A DNA stretch of 62,849 nt from Mesaphorura yosii (GCA_009869945.1 WIXG01000405.1:1-62849), one strand, 5' to 3'. Positions 1 to 14,700 are shown, numbered from the stretch's first letter. Translations and numbers: made by a program. The notes: generated from the letters alone by a model not told the origin.

Positions 1-100
1 GAGGGCTGAGTCGAGTCGAAATTTTCGATTCGACTTGCTGAAACTTCGACTCGACTCGACTCGTCACTAAAGTCGAGTCGAATCGAGTCAATCGGAACCC
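1..100. repeat. Degenerate TCGAC/GAGTC pentamer repeat
   Basis: The first 100 bases consist largely of GAGTCGA and its reverse complement TCGACTC, repeated in both orientations and partly palindromic (GAGTCGAGTCGAAA facing TTTTCGATTCGAC). Similar short runs recur near 20374, 25556 and 42925. It looks like local simple-sequence DNA, cut by the window edge; no element ends are visible. Confidence 0.5.
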
Positions 101-3100
101 TATGGCCTGGTCTGGCAGCCTGGATTACCTGCTAAACCGATGCTGGATGCTGATACCGTGATACCAAAGTGGCAGCGTTGCTCGTAGCAAAGAAGAATGC
201 AAATTAGTGTTTACTTTTGCTCCGGCTTGGAAGAAGTCCTCCTAATCCTGTGAATCCAAAGAATCCTGCCTCGTAGTCTTTCCTGGCCTGGCTCGGAGAG
301 TACGTAATTTATTCCATTGTGTCCGCGCCCGCTCTCACACGGTACAATGCAGAGCGATGTTTATTGGATCATCAATCAAGACGAGGAGCCAGGAATCACT
401 TATTAAGAAGCTGAGCCCAAACATCCATCGCCTTGCTTGCTGGCCCGCTTGTAATTGATCCCACTGACACGCCAGTCCCGTGCCGTACTCTGCCGCTAAA
501 TGATACAGAATGAAGAAAGATGATGCAGAGCAGAAGCAGAATGATATGCCTTTGAGAAAGTCAACTTTCTCCTCGACCGGCCAACCGCTCTGCCCGCGCC
601 CTTGCCTTCCTAGAGAAATTGACTTGAATAATAATAAGTGATCCGATGGGAATTCTCTGTGGACGTGCTCGCCGTCGCCGTTCGTTCGCGTTAGCGGTCG
701 GCGGACGTGTCTTCATTCATTTTCTCGGGTCTCACGCTCCGTGCCTGCCTTGGCTTGGCTTGGCGAGTGTTAGAAGAAGAGAACAAGCAGAGGGCAAGTG
801 TTGGTTAATGGCAATCAGTTGATATCAAATTACAGACACACAGCCACAGCACGCTTGCGCTTACATGTAGCGACTTGTGTATAGTGGTTGTTAATGTGTC
901 TTGGCATCCGTCCGCACCCGCAATTCGCTTACTGATTCTGATTCACATTCGCGACTCACCAAAGACCAGCACGAATCCCGAGACATAAGCAGCAGCAGCA
1001 AAGAGGAGCAAAGTTGTGATGTGATGATGATGAGCATCGAAGGAAAAGTAAAAATAAAAGCAAAAAGTTGATGATTGCTCTTCCAATGAGCACGTTTCCG
1101 CAGCCGGCTTTCTCTTTCTTGATGAGTTGTGGCTGGCTGGTCTCTTAATAGACTTTCTCTCATTTCTCATCTTCATCACCTTGGCCAATGAGTTCCGTAC
1201 AACTAACTAAGAACTGCAGGGCCTGGCCTGAGCATGAGCACGGGAATGAGGAACGCCAAGATGATGAGCCTGAATGATAAGTGGGATGAGTAAAACACGA
1301 GTGGCAGAGGCATTCGAATGGAATCGTATGAATACAGCAACAGAGTGCCGAGCTTACAGCAGCCGGGAGAAAGTAGCGAATGAAAATGGCTTGCCACTTG
1401 AGAGAGAAGAGAAGAGAGCAGATGAGATGAGATCTTGAGATATTTGGTATGATATTTGTATTTGATTTGAGTATTCAGGCAGCGCGGCGAATTTTGATGC
1501 TTATTCAATTCAATTCCGGGCCGCAGCAGCAAAAATGCAAATGAAAGCTTAAGGCTTAAGGCGTCAAGCGGGCGGAAGAAATTAAGCGGATTCATTCATG
1601 ATTCTGTCTCTGTCTCTGCCTCGCCTTAGCTTGAATTTATCTTTTGCACCATTTGCATTTCAAGGACGAGTTCCTATCCTGGCTTGGCGTTGGCGTAAAA
1701 ATGTGTGAAATAATGACACATTTCGCCCGCACTAAATTAGAGCCTGTGGGCGCACTGATTACAGTGTCGGTATGCAAAATGGGCAAAATCGCTTACGAGA
1801 CGAGGCTGCAGCTGTGAAAAAAGCAGTGCAAAGCCAACTGGGCGGAAAAAATGAAGATAAAGATGAAAGATATCATTTCGGAAGATTACAAAGCCAGGAC
1901 GGTATTTACCATTTAATTTATAGCCGCAAGCCAAAACCAGAAACCTCTTGGAAAGGAAAAGACAGCAGGCAGTAGGCAGCTTTCACCTGGCTCTTTCACT
2001 TGGCAGGGGCGTTTGTTTGCTCTGCCTTTCCCTTGCCTTCAAGGCACACCGCATTTATAAATGCACGCCACGCCACGCCAATTTTGGTAATTATTTTGTC
2101 AGCAGCTGATCCCCATTATTGTGGCCGCTTGTCATCTTTCCCCGTCAATTAGGATCACGTCTTTTGTCTGTCGCGTCGAGGCCCGTCTTTCATAAAAGCC
2201 GCAGTTAGACAAGGCAAGGCAGGCAGTCAAGCAAGATGCTTCCCGCAACGACGGGAAGGAAGAAGGACGAGAAGCATAAAGCATAAAGCGAAAGCATGAA
2301 GGAAAGGAGAAGAAAGGAGTAGATTGAGGTGCAAGTAAAGTAATACAATAAAGTCAGCTTAGTCATGTAAATGTAAACCATAATGCTATCTCCAGTCACT
2401 ATCGCGCCTTGTATCATCCCATAAAGAAAAGCAGCCAGGGAGCATGCCTGAAAGAACCAAAGACGAGGAAGCCAAGTCGAAGCCAAGTAGTAGTCAAATA
2501 TTATTCTTGTAACGTGCTCACGACTTGGAGACGAAGATGAGCACGGCGGAGATCAATACAATATTGCTTGACACCTAGCAGCTTCTTCAATACAGCCGTC
2601 ATCTTCATGTTCATGTTCGACTTCCTTCCGGCCTCGCGCTTAGTACGCGTACGCGTACACTCTAATCATTTATGTACATAATATTAAAGCCGTCACATCG
2701 CCTGGCGTTGACAGCGGTGGCGATGGCCTGACGTGCGTGTCGACGTGTGGTTTTGTTCTTGAGCTACGTTTCTCACTAAAGAAGCAATGAATTGAGTCAA
2801 TTTGCAACATCTTCCTTTCCCAAGTGTATAATATCGAATTTCCTCAAGCAAATTGAGCCGTGCGACAGTGGCGAGCATCCATTGCCTTTGCCATTGCCAG
2901 TCGATATGTAAAATATGGTAAGACGAGACGGCGAAAATTTCGTGGAGAGAGTTTGTGTCTTGTAATGATGAGAAAGTCAATAAAGCGAGGTTTGAGTGCA
3001 GCGCGGTGCAGGAAATGAAACGAATCGAGATTAATTGGTATAATTAGCGATCCTCTGCCTTTCTGCTGCTGCCGCGATGGATCTTCATTGGATTCATTAA

Positions 3101-6100
3101 GCCGAGTCATGCATGCCGATGCCTTGTCCGTGTCTTGTCATTCATTAGCGCTTGGCGGACTCGATTCTTGTTTATTGCTTTCTCTTTATGAAGATTTGTA
3201 GATTTGTTCCCCATAATTGCATACTGCCGTAGAAAAGCAATACTGAAGTGCTAAATGCTAATTTAAAGTTAGGATCTCCTACAGCTTCAATTTCATTTCA
3301 CGCCTTTTGTGCTATCCAATAGTATTTCACCCGTAAATTGGCAAATTTATTGTCTACCCGTGGAACCGAATGATGAATACTTTGCGGTGAAAGGGCTTGA
3401 AACTCAAACTCGAAGCTGGAAACTTACTCCACGGAAAGCAAATCGAAGAAAGGCAAAGACAAAAGTTAAACTCAAAAGTGGCACGAACGCGTGGCAAACT
3501 GTGCCGTGCCGAGTCAACGCAAAACAATTAAGTCGCTTTGGAATGGAAGAGGAAGAGGCAAAAAGAGTCTGAGTTTGCGAAGTGGAGCTCAGAGCTTCTT
3601 TGTGTTGTTTGAAGAGTGAAAGCGGGGAAAGCAGATAGGGAGAAAGAGAAAGTTCTCGTGCACCACGCCACGCTCCTACTCGTTCCTTCGCTGTTGAATT
3701 GGCCTTGATATTCAGCACTCGCACAGCTCGCTCGCGATGTGGATCTTCTTGCAAAAAATTTGGAAACGTGTGGATGTTTTCGTAATACAATGGACCAGAA
3801 GCCCCAAAAACGAAAACGAGGCAAGGAACGTGCCGTGCCGTGCACGGCGTGGCAGGGGAAGCGAAAAGGGAGGAAATCTCTCACCAGTGCAGTGCCAGGC
3901 AAAGGCAGGAGAGAGAGCAAGGAAAGCAGAGTAGAGCCTTTGCTGTGAGGATCGGTCATTGATCCATGAACAAGAACAGAGGCCTGAGGAGCAGCAGCCA
4001 AGCCAGTGGAGAAAGGAACCAGCAAAACTGTGCCGTGCCGTGCTGAGAGCTCAAGGAAGCTGGAACTCCAGCATAGCACAAACACGGAGACAGGCACAGG
4101 CAAGACGAGATTCTGCAAGGGTAAAGAAGGAAAAGGAAATATATTCATTTCGTGTCTCGCGTGGCGTGGCGTGGAATTCTTTCCGTCTGGGCCATTGCCG
4201 AATACTCACACGTACTGACGCCGTGCTTGCTGGGCGACTGGACCGCCACGGCCGGACGGACAGACGTGTGCATTATTACAGTAATAAATGGACTTTCACC
4301 ATTCAACTGCGAACGGCCGTATAGCACGGCATGCCAAGCCTGGCTGGGCTGGGCTACGTCTAAATTAGCCATTGTATTGCCGCGGATGAATGGTCACGGC
4401 ACGGCGTGACCACGGCGCGGCGCGATCGTTGTTCGTTCAATTTCAATTCTTCTGCGAATGAAATTTTGATCCGCTCTCGAAAAACTGCGTCTAATCTCCG
4501 TCGTTGTTAGCCGTTAACTTTGCCGTAAACTGTAAATTTTCGTGCTCCAGTTTATTGGAAACGTGTCGCGATGTAATTCGCAATTCGCGAATAACGATGC
4601 GAATATTGGCGGAGCGTTGGCCGCCTCACACAATGAAGCCAAGCGCCAAGCCAAGTGACGAGTGACGACGATCGAAATAAAGTGTTCTATTGTTCGCCCC
4701 AGCGAACCAAATTCAGTGCAGGAAATGGATTTAGAGTCTCGATTCACAATTCGCGACTCGTGTTTCGCCATTCATCTGGCAAGTCGCAATAAACTGGCAC
4801 GGAGAATCAAAAGAGCAGCAGCAGCAGCAGCAATAAGAACGGGATTTAGAGCAAAGAAGACGCCTGAAGCAAGGCGAAGCAGCGGAAGAGTAAAAGTTGT
4901 CGTTATTCTATTCGCATTCGCAGGTAATTTGGATTAGGAGCGGATGAATAAAATGTATCACCTCAACCATGAATTGAATGACAAAGGGGAATTGCGAGTT
5001 GAGAATTGCGAGAAGCAAATAGCGTATACGAACACAATGCTTCAGTGAGACAGGAGAGAAAATATTCCAAGCCAAGCAGCCAAGACTCTCTGGAGCGCAG
5101 AAGTAGAATAATAATAATCATAATAGTAATCCTTTCAATGTAGAAGGCGGTGGAGGTTTGAGCTAAAGCGAAGGCAACAGCTTTTGACATTATTTACTGT
5201 TTATTGAAGGAGAAAGCCTTTCTCCGAGATCACTTGACTGACTGCGCATCGCATTATCACGTTAGGATTACTTCGCCATTCGCTATTCGTGTTCGCATTC
5301 GCTATTATTAACTCCAGTCTTGAAAATCCAAGCTGGCATGAATCAAAACAGGCTGCGTGCTTCACGCCACGCCGCGCCACGTCATCGTGAGCCATAATTA
5401 TGTCACCTTTCTCATTTGTGCACCAAATCAACCAGAAATTTAAGTACCAGCTGGGAAATGGCGCATTTAGCATTTCACATTTGGTATTTATCCTTTTGTT
5501 GATCGGAGTTGGAGCTCCGTTGTATGATTCCCAAGCACATTTCTATTGTTAGACATCCAAGTTCAGCTGAATCGTGGCACTATTGGCCTCGCAATTCGAT
5601 TCAGATTTCAAATTCCCCGCGCGCTTCATTTCCGTCACCATTCTGTTTTTGAGCGAAAGGGTTTACGGCTGCTATAGCTTACGGGTGAGCCAGCAAATTG
5701 CCACTTTGTCATGTTTCATCTTGAGCGAATGGCGAATGTGAAGTGAATTGCAAGATTACGATTATTAACGTCAAATTCAAGTAGTAGCAAGCAGTTGATG
5801 GCAAGAACGAAAGACGTCAGCCGCTGCCACGTTGCGGCCTCGCATTCCATTGCAGATCATAAACTTTAATAAGCTGGGCGCGGGTGCTTCAGCCGGAAAA
5901 TCCAATCAACATCGAAATGGCGGCAGCAGCAGCGTCTACTGCGCCATCCACCATACCGCTGCCGTCACGGAATTTATGATTATGAAATCCCTCGGCGGCA
6001 GACTGAGGGAATGAGGCTCCAACTATTTGGGACAGAAAATTCATCGCATTCCGAAAGGAAGTTCCAGCGAAACTGTTGGCCTGACTGTGGTACTGACCCA

Positions 6101-9100
6101 AGCCTGAGTCAAGACAAAGCATGGCGAAGGGGTAGCAAATTAAAAATCATTCACCGAATCCAGGCCGAGTCATGCCACGCTCGAAGTAGCGGCGTGGCAG
6201 AGAACATTAGCGGTTAAATGCAAAACGATATGCAGATGAAGATAAGGATGAAGATGCCGGAATTAGTTTCTCATTTCTCTGCTAATGTCCTAATGGGAAG
6301 CAAATAATGCTCATCGGCAACAGAATGGGAAACGAGTAATGAGAAGGAAAGTTAAATACTTTCACTCGTACTCGTACAAACTTTCTCCGGTTCGCGAATT
6401 CATGCCGACCGTTCTTTGTGTTGTAAGCTTGTGGTACGTAAGGGGCTGAGGTTTCCATGGCAACTTAAGCAGCCCAGCATCTCTTTCCCATGCTACTGCG
6501 CTGCCGTCCGAGTCAGTGCCATGCCCGCCGTACATAAGTGTTATAATATCTACATTACATTTCATTATGGCTTGGTCTTGGCCGTCTTGGTCCATGTTCT
6601 TGGCCCACAGTCTCCAAAAAATAGTTTTTTACACAGAACATGCACGCCACGCACGGAAACAGAGTCCTTGCAAAAGAAAGAGAAAGCATTGCCTGAGAAA
6701 GCTTCACCACGCCGTACCACGCTGGAGAAAGTAAGGAAAATATTATTGGTAATAGAAAGTTCTTATTTCCTCACAAAGTACTTTCTTTTATTCTACTGAC
6801 TCGTTTCTCTCTCGTCTTATTTTCTTTTCTCGGTCTTAATTCTCATGCCTCATGCATCACAATGGAATGACTGCTAGCAGCTCTACTGTGCTGTGGCGCT
6901 ATGCGATGTGATGTGAGTTGGAAGATTATAACTTGTCTTGCCTTGGCTTGGCTCGGGTTCTTTTGTCTTGCTAGAGATTCATGCAAGAGTCGCTCCGCTC
7001 CACGAATGCGAGGCAATCATAAAGATAAGAAGAAACTTTATTATTACTGAATGAAATTGATATTTTTGTATCTACTGGCGAACAATAATTGCCAGGGCAA
7101 GGCAAGGCAACGAAAAAGAAAGGAACCGCCGAAGAAATCCCGTACTCGTACCGATGATAGGAAATATGTCGTAGATTTGTTCCTGGACCAAAAAGCAGTG
7201 TAGACGAGACTAGACGAGTCTAGATGAAAGACGAGGCTTGTGAAGTACAAACAAGTCGCAGGACTTTCTTTCTCCTGCAAGACCGACCGACTAACTTTCT
7301 CCACCTTCGCAGGCAAAGATCTGGCCTGTGAAGAAATGTGCCACAAAGACAGGAAAGTGAAAGTAAAAAATTGTGAAGAAAAATCAATGGGAAATGAATT
7401 GCGGATGCGAGAGGCCGCAGCGCAGCGAGTTGATCCTCCGTGGCTTTATTCAATGCAAGCTACGCCGTGGCGTCCAAACGTGTGGGCTTGGGAAGGGGCT
7501 TTCATTCCCATTTTTCTTCCGTATCCGTTAATTCCTTCACCTAGCCCAAGATTCCTTCATCCAGCATCCGCATGGGTCTGGATCCATTTGTCGCTCGCGT
7601 TCGGCTCGCCATTGGCCATTACATTTCTCAAGAGATCGATCTCTAATTCAATCTTCCTCAGTCTCAAATTCTTAAATCTCAAATCTCAATCTGCTGTCTT
7701 CGGCCTCGTAATTTCTCGGCTCGACGCTTCGTCTCTTCGCTCGCTGACGTGGGGTTGGTTGGTTGTTTGCTTTGCATTAGACCAGAAATTTCAGAGTTTG
7801 ACTGCCTTCGTGTATGAAGACTTTTCCAAGACCCGAGACCCGGGACCAGTCGATTTTCCACTTGCTCATTTGCATTTTTGCATGGTTTATAGACTAAACT
7901 CGACTGAATTCCGGTGTCTCAATTGAATTTATAATCCGAGTCCTGAGAGCATTGCAATCGGCAAATCCATTACAGATCTTTGCAGCAATAGAAACGGCAT
8001 GGCACAGCATGCGTAGTACGCGTGTGTGCTCATCTATGTCAAATATGGAAATGAGTTGATGCGATATAAACCACTAATCTAAAATTCAATATTTTGAAAG
8101 AGCTCTCGAGCCCAAACCTGATGAACTACTGCCTCAGCCTTCAGCCTTGGCTTAGAGACGAGTTTTGTAGTCACAGTCTGCCGTGCTGCTGCTGCTTCTG
8201 CTGCTTGCCACTTGAATACATGATGCTCGTGTTCGAATATGGACGCGGACGGTTTGTAGAGTTCAATTAGAAGAGTAAATGAAAAACTTTGGACTCCACT
8301 TTCCTTTTCATGATTCAGTCACAGTCAATACACGAGCCATGAGGCAGGCACGGCCACGGCGACACGAGCCATGGCACGAGAGTTGACGGTGATGACACTT
8401 TCACTGCGCGCACTTTCTCCGCCACATTGTGCCACAATTCATCATCATCACCGTACGCTACGCTTCTTTTGTCTCTGCCTCGCCAGTAATGCGAAATGTG
8501 AAATGCGTAATGCTATTTAACAAGAATTCCCGCACCGCATCGTGCAAGAATTAGTTTGCTAATTACCGCCACGAGCAAAATTTTAACACGAGACACGATT
8601 TCGGCGCGAGCGTTGAGCTCTCGCAAATCCGCGTTCGCACATTTCGAGTGTCATTCGTGCTTTACGCTCTCGCATGGAATTATTTGTTAAGCCTGAACAT
8701 ATTGCTTTCCATTTTCGCCTAATGTCTCCTGTTGTTTTCTGCTTGCCTCTGGTGAGGTACGCGACCCAGTTTTGCACTCGCATTCTTAATTCCTTGATAA
8801 TTCGCTTTAAATTGGGGGCGCGTAGACTAAAATTTGATGTTATTGTTTTGCGAGCCTCGACGCGATCGCCTGCGACTACTTTGAGTGGGACAAAATAAAA
8901 ACATCGCACCATTCGCGCCGTGGCGGTCGGCGCCCCGGCGGCGTACGTGGAAAATTCATTTACTGGGTAGACGGATGAGCCGTACTCGGAATGGGAAAAG
9001 TATTCCTTGCTTTCGGTTCAACGTAAACTTTGTTCTCCTACACTTGTCTTAGCTTAAGCATCACCTCGCTGATACAGCTAGGATTCGGAGAACAGATAAG

Positions 9101-11676
9101 AGAACAGAAGCAGTTGTACTTTCTCATAGCCGTGCCGTACTCGTACTTGAGTTTATCGTAAACTTTGTCCTCTTCTCTCCATTTCCATTCCCGTTTCCAT
9201 TTCCATGCAATGCCTGCCAAGTTGGTCGGTCGGTCTATAGTTTTACTCCAGTAGCATCCAGAAACTAGCGTACTACTACAAAGTGTACTTGCGTCTTGAG
9301 TCTTGAGTAGCTGGAGTGCTGGAGTGCTGAAGTGCTCCCTTCACCGATGAGACTATAGGCTATAGAGGCTTGCCTTGTCTTGCCATGCCATGCCCGGCTG
9401 ACTGGAGAATGGAGAATAAAGATGAGAAAAAGAGAAAGAGAAAAGAGAACTAAGCAGCGAAGAGGAGCTGAACGCAGGAGCAGAGGCAGCCAGGATGATA
9501 AAACAGGCCCAGGCGCCCAGACTCCGTCTCAGTACTCGCTTGGATCCCCTCTTTGCCTGGTGAAAGTTTCCAAAACTCGTGCACGAACCCAAAAACTTAC
9601 AGACTCCGTTCTGCGCCCGCTAAGCTGCTGCATCGTGTTTTTGTGTTTCTGGTTCCTTGTTATTGTGATTCCATTCAGCTTCCTCGTTGCACGTTGCGCC
9701 AACTTTTCACTGTACAGGTCTTCCTTCTTCGATTTTTAATTTGCACCACGACGAAATACGCGTATAAACACAAACGAACGGTGAGTCAGGGCGAATGAAA
9801 GTGCGGTGTAGGGCTAGAAACACGTGAGACGAGACGTGAGAAGTGAAAAGTGAGCTCCGGAGGTGTTTAATGATAGACCAAGATTTAGCTCAAGGCCCCT
9901 GATTGGTAGGTTAGCCAATGATCACTGATAAGGACGTTGATCCAGCATGATAAGGTAAGAATTCAAGGTCCAGACGCCTCTCAGTCGCAAATAAACACGC
10001 TATTTTTATGGTCGCGGGTCGCACCATCAAAAATTTATGATGATTCCAGTCCAAAGATTCGCAATTCGCAACTCACTACTTGCATTTGGAATTCGACAGG
10101 CAGCAATCAAGAGTTTTGTCTTCGCCATATTTCATGATCCCGAGCTCAAGATCACAAGGACAGAAGTTTAAAGTCCGTAGTCTGAGTCTGAGTCTCGACT
10201 GTCGATGTCGAAGTCGATTTTATTGTCCCTGAATTTATGATCTTTATTAATTTGGCGAAAGCCCGGCCGGGCTGAGGCTGAAAGGAGACGAATTTTTACA
10301 GCCACGTGCAGTCGTTTCGCTTGCTTTTCTCATGCATGATTATTGCTGGCTGAGTCTGCATCTTCACTTCAATTCTAGCCAAGCCGAGTAATAAATGATT
10401 ATCATGATGGTATGGTGAAAACTTGCTTTCACTTTGCCAATATTTGCTCTTCCCATCGACAGCGCATCGCATCACGAATCGCGATTTCGCGATCGTCTGC
10501 ATAATGATCTCCTCAACTTTCGATGCTGGTCTGGCTATCGTATTTTACTTCCCTTTCGTGTTCTCGTGCTTCTTGCCAGCAGCATGCTGTATGCAGGAAG
10601 GAAGGAAAACGTGCAGAAGCTTTAACCTTTCCTTGAACTCAATTTTTCCGATTCTCCTTCCATAAATTCAATTTTTTTCGGAGCTCGGACTCGGTCCCTA
10701 ACTCTTTTTATCTCTCCATGCATTATTCACACGGGTAAAGGCAAAGGCACAAGTTTACAGAAACCAAAAGCTTTTGCACAAACAAATAAAAATCCGACTA
10801 GAAGCGCCAGGCCAGGCCAAGTCGGTCGCGCCGGCCAAGAATTCGCCATTCACATTTGCAAACTTTTCCTGACTCGACTTGACAGCAAAGCAGCAGCAGC
10901 CCACGACTTAGCTTGGCTAGCAGTGAGAGATTCCGATTTCAAGGCCAAAGATCAAGATACCGATCGACCGACCAACTTTTACTTTTTACTTTTACTGCCT
11001 TGAAATAGAGATTAGATTAGATTCGTTTATCAGAGGCCCGAGCACGAGTTCAGAGCGTGGCCGCCATTAATCGCGATTCGCGAGTCTTGAGCCAAAGAGA
11101 ATAATTGACAAGGTTTGCAAATTCTAAGGAAAAGTACGAACAGGGCCGAATACCGAATTCTTTTGATGTCATTCACGATTCGCGATAAGATGATAACTTT
11201 TTCGCGAAGCGTAGCGTGGAGCAAAATACAAACAGCAAACAAGTATAGAGGCGTAGGTGAAATTGAAACTTCTTTCTTCTTTTCTTCTTCGTCTTCGTCT
11301 TCGTCGTCAGTTTCTCGTTAAATTACTCGTTTCTGGTTCTGCTCTAATTCACAGCTCACCGAAAGAAAGTTTCCGCACACTTCTTTGTACGAAATTTCCG
11401 TGCTCTGTCTGCGATTATGCCGTTTTAATTATATTTACTTTACTGTACCGTATTTTTGTATTTGGCAGGCGCTGAGAAGAAAAGAAGAGCAAGATAATTG
11501 AATTCTTCACCGACACCGCCGCTGCCACGGCTGCGATGCTGCCATCACTCATTGCATCAATCTCAATTTTTAACGATATTATTATTATGACGAGACGAGC
11601 GAAAGAAGAAGAGCGAAAGAGAAGCCCACCCATGTCCACACCGTGTCCATGTCCCCCCGCTGAGCCCGTGACAATC
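101..11676. other. Gene-poor noncoding region
   Basis: I see no convincing coding exon here. Open frames of 60-228 codons occur on both strands, but their translations match no family and show no paired, phase-compatible splice sites. The sequence is rich in degenerate pentamer motifs (GCCAC, GTGCC, GCTTG), for example around 755-770, 3826-3850, 4150-4165 and 5350-5370, with a TACGCG run near 2642-2658 and a TTC/GTC-rich tract at about 11270-11312. It may hold upstream regulatory DNA or unrecognised 5' untranslated exons of the receptor gene that follows. Confidence 0.5.
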
Positions 11677-11712
11677 ATGAAGCAGTCTCTGTCGTCGTGC
11701 AACTGCCGGTGA
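11677..11712 (+). promoter_or_regulatory. Upstream ORF of the muscarinic receptor
   Basis: An ATG at 11677 opens an 11-codon frame that ends in TGA at 11710-11712, two bases before the receptor start ATG at 11715. Such close spacing would let terminating ribosomes influence initiation at the main start. It acts only if the transcript begins upstream of 11677, which the sequence does not prove. Confidence 0.4.
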
Positions 11713-11714
11713 TC

Positions 11715-14700
11715 ATGATCACGGAGATCATGTCATCCGTGTACGTGACAGCGACCGTCACTCTCTTCCTCGTCATTCTCGGCCACGACAGGAGTCTGAC
11801 GTTTGTGAGTGGGGGCAGCAGCAGCGGGAGCGGAAGCAGCCAGTCAGGCAGCGCTGGCGGGCACCATTTTCCGACGGTGCACGGTGGAGGGACGATTACC
11901 TATACGCTCGGACCCACGCACCCTTCGTACACGTCGACCACGCCCGCGAGCGGAGGCTACTCCTCCCCGACGTCATTGACGCCATGGGACGGCAACGCAC
12001 GCCGCCACAAAGGCAGTGGGAACTGGACGTCCAGTTCGATGAGCCCTCCGACGTGGCGCCCGACCCCTTCGCTGCTCCCGCCCTCCGTGGTCCAGTCCAA
12101 CCTGTCCATCTTCCAGATGATTGTCTTTGCGTGGGTCGCGAGCTGCCTCGCCCTCCTCACTGTGCTCGGCAACATCCTCGTGATGGTCTCGTTCAAGATC
12201 GACAAGCAACTGCAGACCATTTCAAACTACTTTCTCTTCTCGCTCGCCATGGCTGACTTTTGTGTTGGGCTCATTTCCATGCCACTCTTCACGATCCACA
12301 TCATCATGGGCTACTGGCCCTTTGGACCCGCTATCTGCGACACGTGGCTCGCGCTCGACTACCTCGTCTCGAACGCGTCGGTCCTCAACCTGCTCATCAT
12401 CTCCTTCGATCGGTACTTCTCCGTGACCCGACCGCTTACATACAGGTAAAGAACTAAAGAACCAAATCAGTCCAAAACTAGGCGCAGAGCGGGTTTAATA
12501 ATGACGATCGCTTAATTACGTTAATAAGGGCAGGCGAAACAAACAGATTGTCCATCCGTCGTTTTTCGTATTCGGCAGGCAGGAAAATTTAATTGAACCT
12601 CGTTTAATTGCGCCCTCGCTGTTGGCTCGGCGAGCATCTTCCTCTTTGCTTATAATTGCTTGACTGGCCTTGCCTTGTCTCTAATGGTTTGATCAAATTA
12701 CTACCAACTCCAATCGCAATCTCAGGCAACAACGAGTCGGTGTCTATTCTGTAATTAAATGTAATAACGCTGTCTATTTTAGTAATAAAGAGTCCTGTGC
12801 CATCGAGTTTACTCAAGACTCAAGAGTAAGCTTGCTCTAGAGCTCTGAGGAGTTTGACCTGAAGCAATGACAATGACAATGCAATTAGCAAAAGGGAAGA
12901 TGAACTCGCACTCAAACTCAATCGGTGCGCAGCGGATTGTTCGAAGCCCGTCAAGGCCGATATTGTAATCGCATTGTCAGTAATGCTGTCTGCGTACTAT
13001 AAATAGACCAATTTAGTTTGTAGTCACATATTTACTGCGAAATTCGACGCAATTAATTACAAAACAAGAAATTAACCTTCTCGTTCTGCATTTGCCTTTG
13101 TTTTCGCAGAGCTCGACGCACGACTCGCCGTGCCGCTGTGATGATTTCGAGCGCGTGGGGAATCTCGCTTGTCCTCTGGCCGCCGTGGATCTACGCGTGG
13201 CCGTACATTGAAGGGAAGCGGACAGTGCCCGAGGGGAAGTGCTACATTCAGTTCATCGAGACGAACCACTACATCACGTTCGGCACTGCCATCGCAGCGT
13301 TCTACGTCCCAGTCTCCATAATGCTCTGGCTGTACTTCAAAATCTGGCGTGAGACAGAAAAACGCCAGCGTGACCTCTCGCAGCTTCAGGCGGGCAAGAA
13401 GGAGTCGAGTCGGAGGTCAAATTCAAGGTGAGCGAAAATATTTACTGCAGAATCATTGAATCCTTTTTTTATATTGGGGGGTGACACATGTCAAACCGCA
13501 GCGGGTGGACTTTGACATTTTCCTGCGTATTTAGCGGTCAACATTTTGCGTTTGGTTTCGTAGTAAATCAAACAAGCATGAAGAAAAGCCTTTGAAAGAG
13601 CCTTGAATTGTCATTCTGTCAGTTCACAAATTGAAATGCGAGGATGCGAAATGCGAAACGCGAATTATTCATTGCATTGTCCGCTGGACCGCAGAGCTGC
13701 CGTCGCGTGCCGTCGCTTTGTGTTTGTGCTTCGTTTACTCTGCGTGTGTGACCGATGGCCGATGGAAATATCACGTTTCAAAGTAATTTAATCACGCTAT
13801 CACGGACTGGACGCGGATGCGTGAAGTGGAGTGGACCGTGCGCTGTCCACGTTAATCAATTTAGTTGACCGACAGTGAGCGAAACGACAAGACTGCGACT
13901 GGACGCTAGACAGTCGTATGGAGTGCGTATTGAATTACGGACGTCTCGGAACAGGATTACGATCGTATTTCATCTGCGTCGTTTCAAATTCTGCATGAAT
14001 CATTGCGGGGTGAAATGGAACTCCGGCTGTCAGGCGTAAATATTTAATTTCGGGTCGGGCCAAGCATTTTCGCGTATTCTTCGATCGAGCTCGAGGCATG
14101 AGGCTCGTCTTTGAGCCCTTAAAACCCAGACTGAAAATCCGTGCTGTTTATGGCAATTATAATTTTGTGCTCGAAACACTAAAATGCATAAATTAATAAT
14201 GAACAGCTATTCTGCCAACGGAGAGCGTTCTGGACATTCCGGAGAGGTTGAATTCGGGCTCTCGACGACGAACTCGGGCACCGGCAAACGGACAATTACA
14301 AAATTAGTTACCGTCAACTGCTCAAGTGCCAAAGCTCCCGTTTAAGCCTGCCTCGAAATGAAACTTGAGCCCAAACAAGTGCAAAATCGCAAAATTTGTT
14401 CAAGCTGCAACATTCGCGATTCGCGACGCGAAAGACTTAAAACCAAACCTGCAGAATTCCCACTCGCGAGTCGCAACCTGGTGTAATGAAAATCAGCTTA
14501 GCGAAAAGTTTAATTTCCGTTTCTTCATCGTGTCGTGCTCTCAGCTGCTTCTGCCCTGTGAAAGTGTGCTAGTTGTGTGACGCAAGAATGTGTACAAATG
14601 CAAGAGCAGCAAAGCAGCAAAACACCCTTCACGATTCACGAGTTGAGAAGTGCTCTACAATTTGTACTCCAGAGTCCAGAATGAGAAGAGGAACGCGGAT

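Noticed and set aside
3528..4148. 206-codon open frame on the - strand
   Set aside because: It overlaps several frames on the other strand in GTGCC/GCCAC-rich DNA that lacks stops by composition. No domain or signal was recognised.
7240..7926. 228-codon open frame on the + strand in the gene-poor region
   Set aside because: The translation is low in recognisable motifs, rich in Ser/Leu/Pro words from simple sequence, has no splice or start context, and resembles no family. I treat it as chance.
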